NCBI RefSeq assembly: GCF_000745475.1
Contig: NZ_JQJJ01000016.1
Span: 1-64,000, forward strand
Direction: 5' to 3'
From: Allobosea sp. UNC402CLCol
GTDB lineage: Bacteria; Pseudomonadota; Alphaproteobacteria; Rhizobiales; Beijerinckiaceae
DNA length: 64,000 nucleotides
Positions 17,103 through 25,287 of this stretch are shown here, piece after piece. The position numbers and the translations under genes are program-made. Each line of letters starts with the position of its first letter. The first letter of the stretch is position 1. The notes under the pieces were generated by a model. It was not told the DNA's origin. It made no database searches and worked only from the letters and a program-made list of their open reading frames with translations.

Positions 17103-19971
17103 CGGGCAGGCGCTCCGCGATCCGGCGCAAGGTCACGTCCTCCTCGAAATTCTTCTCCTGCCAGGCGGAATAAGCGTTCGTGCGCCGGACGTCGACGGCG
17201 GTGACCTTGTATTCCGGGCAGTTCGTCGCCCAGTCCGAATAATCCGTCGTGATGACGTTGGCGCCGGTCTTGGCGTGGTGGAAGGTGGTGTAAACCACGC
17301 CCGGCTGCATGCGCTCGGAGATCACCGCCCGCAGCGCGATGTCGCCCGAGCGGCTGGCGAGCGCGACGAGGTCGCCGTCGCGGACGCCGCGGCTTTCGGC
17401 GTCGAAGGGGTGGATTTCCAGCACGTCCTCGTCATGCCAGGCGCTGTTCTCGGTGCGCCGGGTCTGCGCGCCGACATTGTATTGCGAGAGGATGCGGCCC
17501 GTGGTGAGCAGCAGCGGGAAGCGCGGTCCCGTCCGCTCGTCGGTCGGGACATATTCGGTGATCATGAACTTGCCCTTGCCGCGCACGAAGCGGTCGACAT
17601 GCATCAAGGGCGTGCCGGTCGGGGCCTTGTCGTTGCAGGGCCACTGCACTGAGCCGAGCTTGTCCAGCTTGTCATAGGAGACCCCCGCGAAGCTCGGGGT
17701 GAGCCGCGCGATCTCGTCCATGATCTCGCTGGGATGGCCATAGGCCATCTCGTAGCCCAGCGCGCGGGCCAGATCGATCGTGACCTGCCACTCGTCCTTG
17801 CCGGCGAGCGGCGCCATGACCTGCCGCACGCGGTTGATGCGCCGTTCGGCATTGGTGAAGGTGCCATCCTTCTCCAGGAAGGAGGCGCCCGGCAGGAAGA
17901 CATGGGCGTATTTCGCCGTCTCGTTCAGGAAGATGTCCTGGATGACGACGCATTCCATCGAGGCGAGGCCCGCCGTGACATGCTTGGTATTGGGGTCCGA
18001 CTGGGCGATGTCTTCGCCCTGGACATAGAGGCCCTTGAAGGTACCCTCGACCGCCTCGTCCAGCATGTTGTTGATGCGCAGGCCCTGTTCGGGATCGAGT
18101 GGCACGCCCCAGAGCATCTCGAAGACCTGCCGGGTCGAGTCGTCGGAGACGTGGCGATAGCCCGAGAATTCGTGCGGGAAGGAGCCCATGTCGCAGGAGC
18201 CCTGGACATTGTTCTGCCCGCGCAGCGGATTGATGCCGACGCCGTCGCGCCCGATATTGCCGGTCGCCATGGCGAGGTTGGCCATCGCCATCACGGTGGT
18301 CGAGCCCTGGCTGTGCTCGGTGACGCCGAGCCCGTAATAGATCGCGCCATTGCCGCCGGTGGCATAGAGCCGCGCTGCGGCGCGGACATCCGCCGCGGGC
18401 ACGCCGGTATATTGCTCGCTCATCTCCGGCGAGTTCTCCTCGCGGGCGACGAAACGGGCCCAGTGTTCGAAATCGCCGAGATCGCAGCGCTCGCGCACAT
18501 AGGCCTCGTCGATCAGCCCCTCGGTGACGACGACATGGCTGAGCGCATTGAGCAGCGCGACATTGGTGCCGGGGCGCAGGGGCAGGTGATAATCCGCCTT
18601 CACATGCGGCGACTGCACCATGTCGATCCGGCGGGGATCGGCGACGATCAGGCGCGCGCCCTGGCGGATGCGCTTCTTCATGCGCGAGGCGAAGACCGGG
18701 TGGCCGTCGGTCGGATTGGCTCCGATGACCAGGATGACGTCGGATTTGGCGACCGACTTGAAGTCCTGCGTGCCGGCCGAGGTGCCGAGCGTCGTCCTGA
18801 GGCCATAGCCGGTCGGCGAATGGCAGACGCGGGCGCAGGTATCGACATTGTTGTTGCGGAAGGCGGCGCGCACCAGCTTCTGGACGAGGAAGACCTCCTC
18901 ATTGGTGCAGCGTGAGGAGGTGATGGCGCCGACCGATTCACGGCCGTATTGCGCCTGGATGCGCTTGAATTCGGAGGCCGCGTAGGTGATCGCCTCTTCC
19001 CATGACACTTCGCGCCACGGGTCGGTGATCTTCGCCCGGATCATCGGCTTGGTCATGCGGTCGGTATGGGTCGCATAGCCCCAGGCGAAGCGGCCCTTGA
19101 CGCAGGAATGGCCCTCGTTCGCCTTGCCGTCCTTGTAGGGCACCATGCGGATGACGCGGTCGCCCTGCATCTCCGCCTTGAACGAGCAGCCGACGCCGCA
19201 ATAGGCGCAGGTCGTCACCACCGAATGCTCGGGCTGGCCGTGCTCGATGACCTTGTTCTCCATCAGCGTCGCGGTCGGGCAGGCCTGCACGCAGGCGCCG
19301 CAGGAAACGCATTCCGAGCCCAGGAAATCGGTCGGCCCGGCCGCGACGCGTGAGTCGAAGCCGCGTCCGGTGATCGTCAGCGCGAAGGTGCCCTGCACCT
19401 CCTCGCAAGCCCGCACGCAGCGATTGCAGACGATGCATTTCGACGGGTCGTAGGTGAAGTACGGGTTGGAGGTGTCCTTCGCGAGCCAGTTCTCGTTGGC
19501 GAGGCCGTCCTTGCCCTTGGCGAAGACGTGGTTCTCGCCCTCATAGCCGTAGCGCACCTCGCGCAGGCCCACCGCGCCCGCCATATCCTGCAATTCGCAA
19601 TCGCCATTGGCCGAGCAGGTCAGGCAGTCCAGCGGATGGTCGGAGATATAGAGCTCCATCACGCCCTTGCGCAGGCCGGAGAGGTTCTCCGACTGGGTGC
19701 GGACGACCATGCCCTCTTCGGCCGGCGTGGTGCAGGAGGCAGGCGTGCCGCGCCGCCCCTCGATCTCGACGAGGCAGAGCCGGCAGGAGCCGAAGGGTTC
19801 GAGCGAGTCGGTGGCGCAGAGCTTCGGGATCTTGGTGCCGAGGCTCATGGCGGCGGCCATCACCGAGGTGCCCGCAGGGACCGTGACGCTCTGGCCGTCG
19901 ATGGTCAGCGTCACCGTCTTCTCGGAGAGCCGGATCGGCGTGCCGTAGTCGATTTCCTTGATCAGGCTCAT
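17089..19971 (-). CDS. fdsA: NAD-dependent formate dehydrogenase alpha subunit
   Basis: The 960-residue catalytic subunit oxidises formate to CO2 at a molybdenum bis-MGD centre in the cytosol. An N-terminal 2Fe-2S domain uses Cys52, 63, 66 and 80. Next come the His112/Cys116/Cys119/Cys125 cluster, two ferredoxin-type 4Fe-4S sites (Cys179-189 and Cys221-231), and the molybdopterin-proximal 4Fe-4S (Cys255, 258, 262, 290). The metal ligand is Cys383 followed by His384 (RVCHSP), so no selenocysteine is needed. The C-terminal molydopterin-dinucleotide-binding domain is complete. It follows fdsB after 10 bases, and its length matches the FdsA proteins of Rhodobacter and Cupriavidus type. Confidence 0.97.
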   Translation of the reverse strand: MSLIKEIDYGTPIRLSEKTVTLTIDGQSVTVPAGTSVMAAAMSLGTKIPKLCATDSLEPFGSCRLCLVEIEGRRGTPASCTTPAEEGMVVRTQSENLSGLRKGVMELYISDHPLDCLTCSANGDCELQDMAGAVGLREVRYGYEGENHVFAKGKDGLANENWLAKDTSNPYFTYDPSKCIVCNRCVRACEEVQGTFALTITGRGFDSRVAAGPTDFLGSECVSCGACVQACPTATLMENKVIEHGQPEHSVVTTCAYCGVGCSFKAEMQGDRVIRMVPYKDGKANEGHSCVKGRFAWGYATHTDRMTKPMIRAKITDPWREVSWEEAITYAASEFKRIQAQYGRESVGAITSSRCTNEEVFLVQKLVRAAFRNNNVDTCARVCHSPTGYGLRTTLGTSAGTQDFKSVAKSDVILVIGANPTDGHPVFASRMKKRIRQGARLIVADPRRIDMVQSPHVKADYHLPLRPGTNVALLNALSHVVVTEGLIDEAYVRERCDLGDFEHWARFVAREENSPEMSEQYTGVPAADVRAAARLYATGGNGAIYYGLGVTEHSQGSTTVMAMANLAMATGNIGRDGVGINPLRGQNNVQGSCDMGSFPHEFSGYRHVSDDSTRQVFEMLWGVPLDPEQGLRINNMLDEAVEGTFKGLYVQGEDIAQSDPNTKHVTAGLASMECVVIQDIFLNETAKYAHVFLPGASFLEKDGTFTNAERRINRVRQVMAPLAGKDEWQVTIDLARALGYEMAYGHPSEIMDEIARLTPSFAGVSYDKLDKLGSVQWPCNDKAPTGTPLMHVDRFVRGKGKFMITEYVPTDERTGPRFPLLLTTGRILSQYNVGAQTRRTENSAWHDEDVLEIHPFDAESRGVRDGDLVALASRSGDIALRAVISERMQPGVVYTTFHHAKTGANVITTDYSDWATNCPEYKVTAVDVRRTNAYSAWQEKNFEEDVTLRRIAERLPDAAE

Positions 19972-19981
19972 CGTGGCCTCC

Positions 19982-21547
19982 TCACTCGGCCGCCAGGGGC
20001 AGCGGAGGACGGTCGAAATCCTCAGGGAAATGGTTGAGCGCGCTCAGCACCGGCATGGGGGTCAGGCCGCCCATGGCGCAGAGCGAGGCGTCGGTCATCA
20101 GCTTCGAGAGATCCCGCAGCACGGCGATGTTCTTGGGAACCTCAGCGCCGGCGATGATGCGGTCCATCGTCTCGACCCCGCGCGTCGCGCCGATGCGGCA
20201 GGGCGTGCACTTGCCGCAGCTTTCCTTGGCGCAGAATTCGAAGGCGAAGCGGGCCTGCCTGGCCATGTCCACGCTGTCGTCGAACACGACGATGCCGCCA
20301 TGGCCGAGCATCGCCCGCATCGCTGCGAGCGCCTCGTAGTCCATCTGCACGTCGAGCTGCCCGGCCGTGAGATAGGCACCGAGCGGCCCGCCGACCTGCA
20401 CGGCCCGGATCGGCCGGCCGGACAGCGTGCCGCCGCCCATATCCTCGATGATCTCGCGCAAGCTGATGCCGAAGGCGAGTTCGATCAGCCCGCCGCGCCT
20501 GACATTGCCGCCGAGCTGCACCGGCAGCGTGCCGCGCGAGCGGCCCATGCCGTAATCCGCATAGGCCTGCGCGCCATGGTCGAGTATCCACGGCACGGCG
20601 GCGAAGGAGAGCACGTTGTTGACGACGGTCGGCTTGCCGAACAGGCCCTGCAACGCCGGTAGCGGGGGCTTGGCCCGGACGATGGCGCGCTTGCCTTCGA
20701 GGCTTTCCAGCAGCGAGGTCTCCTCGCCGCAGATATAGGCGCCGGCGCCGAGCCGCACTTCCAGATGGAAGGCGTGTTCCGAGCCCAGAATCGAGGCGCC
20801 GATCAGTCCGGCGGCTTCGGCCTTCAGAATCGCGCGCTGGAGCATGCGATGAGCGTGCGGATATTCCGAGCGAAGATAGATATAGCCGCGCGTCGCCCCG
20901 ACCGCGATCGCAGCGATCGTCATGCCCTCGATGACGAGATAGGGGTCGCCCTCGAACAGCATGCGGTCGGCAAAGGTGCCGCTATCGCCCTCGTCGGCAT
21001 TGCAGACGATATATTTCTGCTCCGCCTTGGCGTCGTGGACGGTTTTCCACTTGATCCCGGTCGGGAAGCCCGCGCCGCCGCGTCCGCGCAAGCCGGAGGC
21101 CTTCACGGCCTCGACGATCTCGCCGCCAGTGAGCGCCAGCGCCTTCTCCAGCCCCTTGAAGCCGCCATGGGCGCGGTAATCGGCGATCGAAAGCGGGTCG
21201 ATGACGCCGACGCGCTCGAAGGCGAGCCGCTGCTGGCGCTTCATCCAGTCGAGTTCTTCGGTCTTGCCGAGGCGCAAGGCGTGAGCGCCGCCCGAAGCGA
21301 AGCCGGCATCGAACAGCGACGCGACGTCCTTCGCCGCGACCGGCCCGTAGGCGATGCGGCCCTCGTTCGTCTCGACCTCGACCAGCGGCTCCAGCCAGAG
21401 CATCCCGCGCGAGCCGTTGCGGACGATCTCGACGGAAAGCCCGCGCGTCGTCGCTTCGCTGGCGATCGCCTGCGCGACGGCTTCCGCGCCGACCGACAGG
21501 GCGGCGGCGTCGATGGGAACGAAGATGCGGACCGGTGCGGCGCTCAT
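19982..21547 (-). CDS. fdsB: formate dehydrogenase beta subunit (NADH/FMN-binding)
   Basis: FdsB is the diaphorase subunit that passes electrons from the FdsA clusters through FMN to NAD+, homologous to NuoF. The 521-residue product begins with a thioredoxin-like domain, then has the nucleotide- and FMN-binding segment RGRGGAGFPTGIKW (154-167). The 4Fe-4S cluster is ligated by Cys444, 447 and 450 (SCGKCTPC) and Cys490. The start codon overlaps the fdsG stop in an ATGA. The longer frame that begins at 21658 duplicates fdsG sequence in another frame and is not used. Confidence 0.96.
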   Translation of the reverse strand: MSAAPVRIFVPIDAAALSVGAEAVAQAIASEATTRGLSVEIVRNGSRGMLWLEPLVEVETNEGRIAYGPVAAKDVASLFDAGFASGGAHALRLGKTEELDWMKRQQRLAFERVGVIDPLSIADYRAHGGFKGLEKALALTGGEIVEAVKASGLRGRGGAGFPTGIKWKTVHDAKAEQKYIVCNADEGDSGTFADRMLFEGDPYLVIEGMTIAAIAVGATRGYIYLRSEYPHAHRMLQRAILKAEAAGLIGASILGSEHAFHLEVRLGAGAYICGEETSLLESLEGKRAIVRAKPPLPALQGLFGKPTVVNNVLSFAAVPWILDHGAQAYADYGMGRSRGTLPVQLGGNVRRGGLIELAFGISLREIIEDMGGGTLSGRPIRAVQVGGPLGAYLTAGQLDVQMDYEALAAMRAMLGHGGIVVFDDSVDMARQARFAFEFCAKESCGKCTPCRIGATRGVETMDRIIAGAEVPKNIAVLRDLSKLMTDASLCAMGGLTPMPVLSALNHFPEDFDRPPLPLAAE

Positions 21548-22020
21548 GAATGCGCCTTTCCGTGCTGGCAGAGCCCGGCGATGCGGGCGGCATCGACGCG
21601 CCCGATCAGTTCGCCATCGACCAGGGCCGAGGGCCCGAGCGCGCAATTGCCGAGACAATACACCGTTTCGACAATGGCGTCGCCGGCATGATGGTCATCG
21701 ACCGCGATGCCGTGCTTGGCCGAGAGCTCTTTGACGACCGTCTCGCAACCCAGCGCTTGGCAGGCCTCGGCCCGGCAGAGCTTAACGATGCGGGCCGGCT
21801 GCGGGGCGGTCTTGAAGTCGTGATAGAAGGAGATCGCGCCATGGACCTCGGCACGCGACAGGTTCAGCGCTTCCGCGATCAGCGGCACGGCCTGCGGATC
21901 GACATAGCCGAACTCGTCCTGAAGGGCGTGCAGCATCGGCAGCGTGGCGCCTTCCAGATGCGCCAGCCCCGCCACGATCATGCGCGCACTGTCCTGATCC
22001 CAGGCCGGATAAGCCGCCAT
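21544..22020 (-). CDS. fdsG: formate dehydrogenase gamma subunit
   Basis: This 158-residue NuoE-like subunit carries a thioredoxin-fold 2Fe-2S cluster ligated by Cys82, Cys87, Cys122 and Cys126 (LCRAEACQ and YCLGNCALGP). It forms the FdsG-FdsB diaphorase module. It is the first gene of the fds operon, and the ATG is preceded by GGAGGAAAG, a strong ribosome-binding site. LysR-type sites lie in the space upstream. Confidence 0.96.
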   Translation of the reverse strand: MAAYPAWDQDSARMIVAGLAHLEGATLPMLHALQDEFGYVDPQAVPLIAEALNLSRAEVHGAISFYHDFKTAPQPARIVKLCRAEACQALGCETVVKELSAKHGIAVDDHHAGDAIVETVYCLGNCALGPSALVDGELIGRVDAARIAGLCQHGKAHS

Positions 22021-22109
22021 CTTTCCTCCATAGGCCCGGTTCGCCGGACGCTCGTTAGGAGAAGGGTGGTTGAAACTGGAATGATTTCAAATCGATTCTT
22101 TCGAATGCG

Positions 22110-22128
22110 TGATAGTTTTTAGCTATCA
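22110..22128. promoter_or_regulatory. candidate LysR site 1 upstream of fdsG
   Basis: The inverted repeat TGATAG-N7-CTATCA has six-base arms and contains the T-N11-A core typical of LysR-type regulator sites. It lies about 90 bases upstream of the fdsG start codon, in an AT-rich stretch. A second copy lies 125 bases away, so activation of the fds operon by the LysR protein encoded just upstream is likely. Confidence 0.65.
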
Positions 22129-22235
22129 AAATACGCGATATGGGTGCGCGTCCGCCATACCGCGGGTTTGTCAGCCTCCAAAAATTCTCCGGAGAGGCCA
22201 TTTTGCGCCGCACAATGCTGCGCCGCTTCTAATAC

Positions 22236-22252
22236 GATAGGCAAAGTCTATC
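22236..22252. promoter_or_regulatory. candidate LysR site 2 upstream of fdsG
   Basis: GATAG-N7-CTATC recurs exactly, overlapping the stop codon of the LysR gene. The two copies share the arm sequence and spacer length while the spacer bases differ, which argues for a real binding site. A distal recognition site of this kind is common for LysR regulators. Confidence 0.6.
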
Positions 22253-23162
22253 GCACGATGGGCCGCCGTGGGAGCCCGGCATCGGTGACCGGCTTCGTCA
22301 TCATCAGGAGGTTGCGCGCGAGCGGCGCCACCGGCTGCCGGTCCGCCACGATCAGCCCGATCGTGCGCTGCGCCTCCGGCTCGACCAGCGACAGCGCCCG
22401 CGTGCCGAGCGGCACGCCGAAGAATTCCAGCAATTGCAGCGAGACGATGCTGGAGACGCCCTGGATGCCGGCATGCGAACAGAGGTTGAAGATCGAGTTC
22501 GTCTCGATCATCGGGCGCGGCGCCGTGCCGACCGAGCGGAAGATGCCGTCGATGATGCGCCGGTTCTGCATGTCGCCTGTGAGCAGGCAGAGCTTCTGCT
22601 CGGCGGCCTCGGCCCAGGTGATGGTGTCGCGCGCGCCGAACGGCCCGTCCTCGCGCGTCAGCAGCACATAGGATTCCTGATAGATCGGCTTCGAGATCAC
22701 CCGGTCGAGCGGCTCGTTGTCGAGATAGGTCAGTCCGACATCGAGCTCGAAATCGTCGATACCCTGCTGGATCTCCTGCGAGGTCAGCGACAGCACGGTG
22801 AGAGACACCGCCGGATAGCGCTCCGAGAAGGGCGCGGTGATATGGGCGATCATCGGCAGCGCGGTCGGGATCGCGCCGAGCCTGATGCGGCCGGAGACGC
22901 CCTCGCGCAGCTCCGCGATCGAATCCTTCATCACCTCGGCCTCGGCCAGGATGCGCCGGGCATGGGCGAGCACGACCTCGCCTTCCTTGGTGAAGCCCTG
23001 GAAACGCCGCCCGCGCTCGACGATCATCACGCCGAGCTCTTCCTCGAGCTGCACGATCGCGGCCGAGAGCGTCGGCTGCGAGACGTGGCAGGCCTCGGCC
23101 GCGCGGCGGAAATGTTTTTCGCGCGCGAGCGCGTCGAGATAAACCAATTGGCGAATGATCAT
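22248..23162 (-). CDS. LysR-family regulator of the formate dehydrogenase operon
   Basis: This 304-residue LysR-type regulator has an N-terminal winged helix-turn-helix (about residues 1-60, with RAAEACHVSQPTLSAAIVQLEEELG) and a periplasmic-binding-protein-like effector domain beginning near residue 90. The internal ATG at 23162 gives the classical start with RQLVYLDALAREKHF; a longer frame upstream adds an atypical tail. It lies directly upstream of fdsG on the same strand, and two GATAG-N7-CTATC sites lie between them, so it probably activates fds in response to formate, like FdsR. The effector is inferred. Confidence 0.85.
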   Translation of the reverse strand: MIIRQLVYLDALAREKHFRRAAEACHVSQPTLSAAIVQLEEELGVMIVERGRRFQGFTKEGEVVLAHARRILAEAEVMKDSIAELREGVSGRIRLGAIPTALPMIAHITAPFSERYPAVSLTVLSLTSQEIQQGIDDFELDVGLTYLDNEPLDRVISKPIYQESYVLLTREDGPFGARDTITWAEAAEQKLCLLTGDMQNRRIIDGIFRSVGTAPRPMIETNSIFNLCSHAGIQGVSSIVSLQLLEFFGVPLGTRALSLVEPEAQRTIGLIVADRQPVAPLARNLLMMTKPVTDAGLPRRPIVR

Positions 23163-23371
23163 GGCGTCGGCTCGGAGGCGGCCGAGAGCGCCGCGCGGCA
23201 GAGCATCGGCATAGCGGCGGCCGGTTGCAAGCGGGGCGGTTGCAGCCCTGCAAACAGGCTGTTGCTGTGAGGGCAACGCCTCGAGAATTGCGCTGCAGCA
23301 ACCCCGACCCTAACTGCGGGGAGCCGGGATGGCCGGCAGGCAAAGGGTCGCGTCGCGGCCTCGGGATGATC

Positions 23372-24403
23372 ATGGCACAGGACCTGGAATTCGGACTCGA
23401 CACTTTCGGCGACGTCACCAACGGGGCGGACGGCAAGCCGCTGCCGCATGCGCAGGTGATCCGCAATCTCGTCGACGAAGCCGTCCTGGCCGATCAGGTC
23501 GGCATCGATTTCATCGGCGTCGGCGAGCATCACCGGGCCGATTTCGCGGTCTCTTCGCCGGAGACGGTGCTGGCCGGCATGGCCACGCGCACCAGCCGCA
23601 TCAAGCTGGGCTCGGCCGTCACCGTGCTGAGTTCGGACGATCCGATCCGCGTCTTCCAGCGCTTTTCGACGGTCGATGCCCTCTCGAACGGGCGCGCCGA
23701 GGTCATCCTGGGCCGCGGCTCCTTCACCGAATCCTTCCCGCTCTTCGGGCTCGACCTGCGCGATTACGAGAAGCTGTTCGAGGAGAAGCTCGACCTCTTC
23801 GCCGGCCTGCTGCCGCAGGAACCCTTGACCTGGCAGGGCTCGATCCGGCCGCCGTTGAAGGACCAGCTCGTCTATCCGCCGGTCGAGAACGGCCCGCTCA
23901 AGACCTGGATCGGCGTCGGTGGCAGCCCGGAATCGGTGGTGCGCGCGGTGCGCTACGACCTGCCGTTGATGCTCGCCATCATCGGCGGCGACCCGCTGCG
24001 CTTCAAGCCGTTCGTGGACTTGTACCATCGCGCCTATGGCCAGATAGGCAAGCCGGCGAAGCCCGTCGGCGTGCATTCGCCGGGCTATGTCGCGGCGACG
24101 GACGAGCAGGCCAAGGAGGAGTTCTTCCCGGCCTACAAGCAGATGCGCGACCGCATCGGCGCCGAGCGCGGCTGGCCGCCGATGGGCCGGGACGAGTTCG
24201 AGCAGGAGGTCGCGCGCGGCTCGCTCTATCTCGGCTCGCCCGAGACGGTGGCTCGCAAGATCACTGCTACCGCCAAGGGGCTCGGCATCGCCCGCTTCCA
24301 GCTGAAGTACAGCGCCGGGCCGCTGGCGCATGAGAAGGCGATGGAGTGCATCCGGCTCTACGGCGAGAAGGTCGTGCCGCTGGTGCGGGAGATGCTGGTC
24401 TGA
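23372..24403 (+). CDS. LLM-class flavin-dependent oxidoreductase
   Basis: The 343-residue protein is a luciferase-like (LLM) flavoprotein of the bacterial luciferase TIM-barrel family, most likely FMN- or F420-like in use of reduced flavin. Landmarks are FGLDTFGDVT at the N-terminus, DFIGVGEHHRADFAVSSP, and the hinge RAEVILGRGSFTESFPLFG near residue 110. Two ATGs lie six bases apart; I prefer the second because GGGA is better spaced from it. It diverges from the LysR gene. Its substrate and reductase partner are unknown. Confidence 0.85.
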   Translation: MAQDLEFGLDTFGDVTNGADGKPLPHAQVIRNLVDEAVLADQVGIDFIGVGEHHRADFAVSSPETVLAGMATRTSRIKLGSAVTVLSSDDPIRVFQRFSTVDALSNGRAEVILGRGSFTESFPLFGLDLRDYEKLFEEKLDLFAGLLPQEPLTWQGSIRPPLKDQLVYPPVENGPLKTWIGVGGSPESVVRAVRYDLPLMLAIIGGDPLRFKPFVDLYHRAYGQIGKPAKPVGVHSPGYVAATDEQAKEEFFPAYKQMRDRIGAERGWPPMGRDEFEQEVARGSLYLGSPETVARKITATAKGLGIARFQLKYSAGPLAHEKAMECIRLYGEKVVPLVREMLV

Positions 24404-24430
24404 AGGCGTTCTTCTGACGATTCCTCCGTG

Positions 24431-24542
24431 GTCATCCCGGGCGGAGCGCAGCGAAGACCCGGGATCCATGCCTGAACCTTCCTCGGAAGCGCTCCGGAAT
24501 GGATCCCGGATCGACGCGGCTTCGCCGCTTGTCCGGGATGAC
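24431..24542. repeat. intergenic palindromic repeat, copy 2
   Basis: The element is bounded by GTCATCCCGG and CCGGGATGAC and contains the inner stretch GGATCCATGCCTGAACC and the partner GGAATGGATCC. Long stretches are nearly identical to copy 4 at 40.3 kb. It lies between two convergent genes, where it may serve as a bidirectional terminator. Confidence 0.85.
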
Positions 24543-24565
24543 CGCGCAGGGGGTGCGTAAGGGGT

Positions 24566-25060
24566 TTACGGCGCCTTCAGCGGATCGACCGACAGCGTCC
24601 GCTTCAGCACCCTCAGCCCGAAGGTCGTCCGCGTCTGCCTGACGCCGGGAATGCGGTAGATCGTCCCGCGCAGGAAGCGCTCATAATGGTCGGTGCCGCT
24701 GACCACGACCTTGGCGAGATAGTCGTATTCGCCGGTGACCAGATGCGCCTCGACCACCTCCGGCGCCTTCACCAGCGCCTCGGCGAACTGGTCGAGCACC
24801 TTGTCGTCATGCTTGTCGAGCGTGATCTCGACGAAGACGACATTGTTGTAGCCGAGGGCCTGATGGTCGAGCAGGGCGACGTATTTCTCGATGACGCCGG
24901 CCTCCTCCAGCCGCTTCACCCGCGTCCAGCAGGGCGAGGGCGAGAGGCCGACCTTTTCGGCCAGGGCCTGGGTGGTCAATCGCCCGTCTTCCCGCAATGC
25001 AGCAAGAATCTTGCGATCGATCGGATCGAGAGCAGGACTCTTCTGGCTCTTTTTATTCAT
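24566..25060 (-). CDS. Lrp/AsnC-family regulator, BkdR-like
   Basis: A 164-residue leucine-responsive-type regulator. The N-terminal helix-turn-helix is at about residues 12-65 (LTTQALAEKVGLSPSPCWTRVKRLEEAGVI) and the C-terminal RAM effector domain follows. It diverges from the branched-chain 2-oxoacid dehydrogenase operon, the arrangement known for BkdR of Pseudomonas, and so probably activates that operon in response to branched-chain amino acids. An inverted repeat lies just upstream of its start. Confidence 0.88.
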   Translation of the reverse strand: MNKKSQKSPALDPIDRKILAALREDGRLTTQALAEKVGLSPSPCWTRVKRLEEAGVIEKYVALLDHQALGYNNVVFVEITLDKHDDKVLDQFAEALVKAPEVVEAHLVTGEYDYLAKVVVSGTDHYERFLRGTIYRIPGVRQTRTTFGLRVLKRTLSVDPLKAP

Positions 25061-25065
25061 CGGGT

Positions 25066-25101
25066 GATCGTTCTGGGTTTTGGCTACAAGTCAGAATGAT
25101 C
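25066..25101. promoter_or_regulatory. candidate Lrp/BkdR operator
   Basis: Arms GATCGTTCTG (25066-25075) and CAGAATGATC (25092-25101) match in nine of ten positions across a 16-base spacer. The repeat lies in the divergent region right next to the regulator's start codon, so autoregulation is likely, with activation of the bkd operon from the same site or a nearby one. Confidence 0.6.
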
Positions 25102-25287
25102 TTCTGCCACGCTTCCGGGATGCCGGCAAATTCGGAAGGAACCTCCGGGGCGGTGGAGCTAGCGTTGGTTGCAAGGGGAACGATTGCCGGCGGCTGCGGT
25201 CGCAGGGCATGGCAGCGCCGTTGACGGAACGCCTTGCCGGACGCCGGCAAAGGCGGAATGCTGGCGGCGACAGGGATGGAGGCGCTC

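Noticed and set aside
17089..19971. possible selenocysteine in the formate dehydrogenase alpha subunit
   Set aside because: The metal-ligand position is an ordinary Cys codon (Cys383-His384) and there is no in-frame TGA.
24431..24542. CRISPR or tRNA-like element
   Set aside because: It is a single long palindrome of the dispersed repeat family, with no regular repeat-spacer array and no tRNA cloverleaf.
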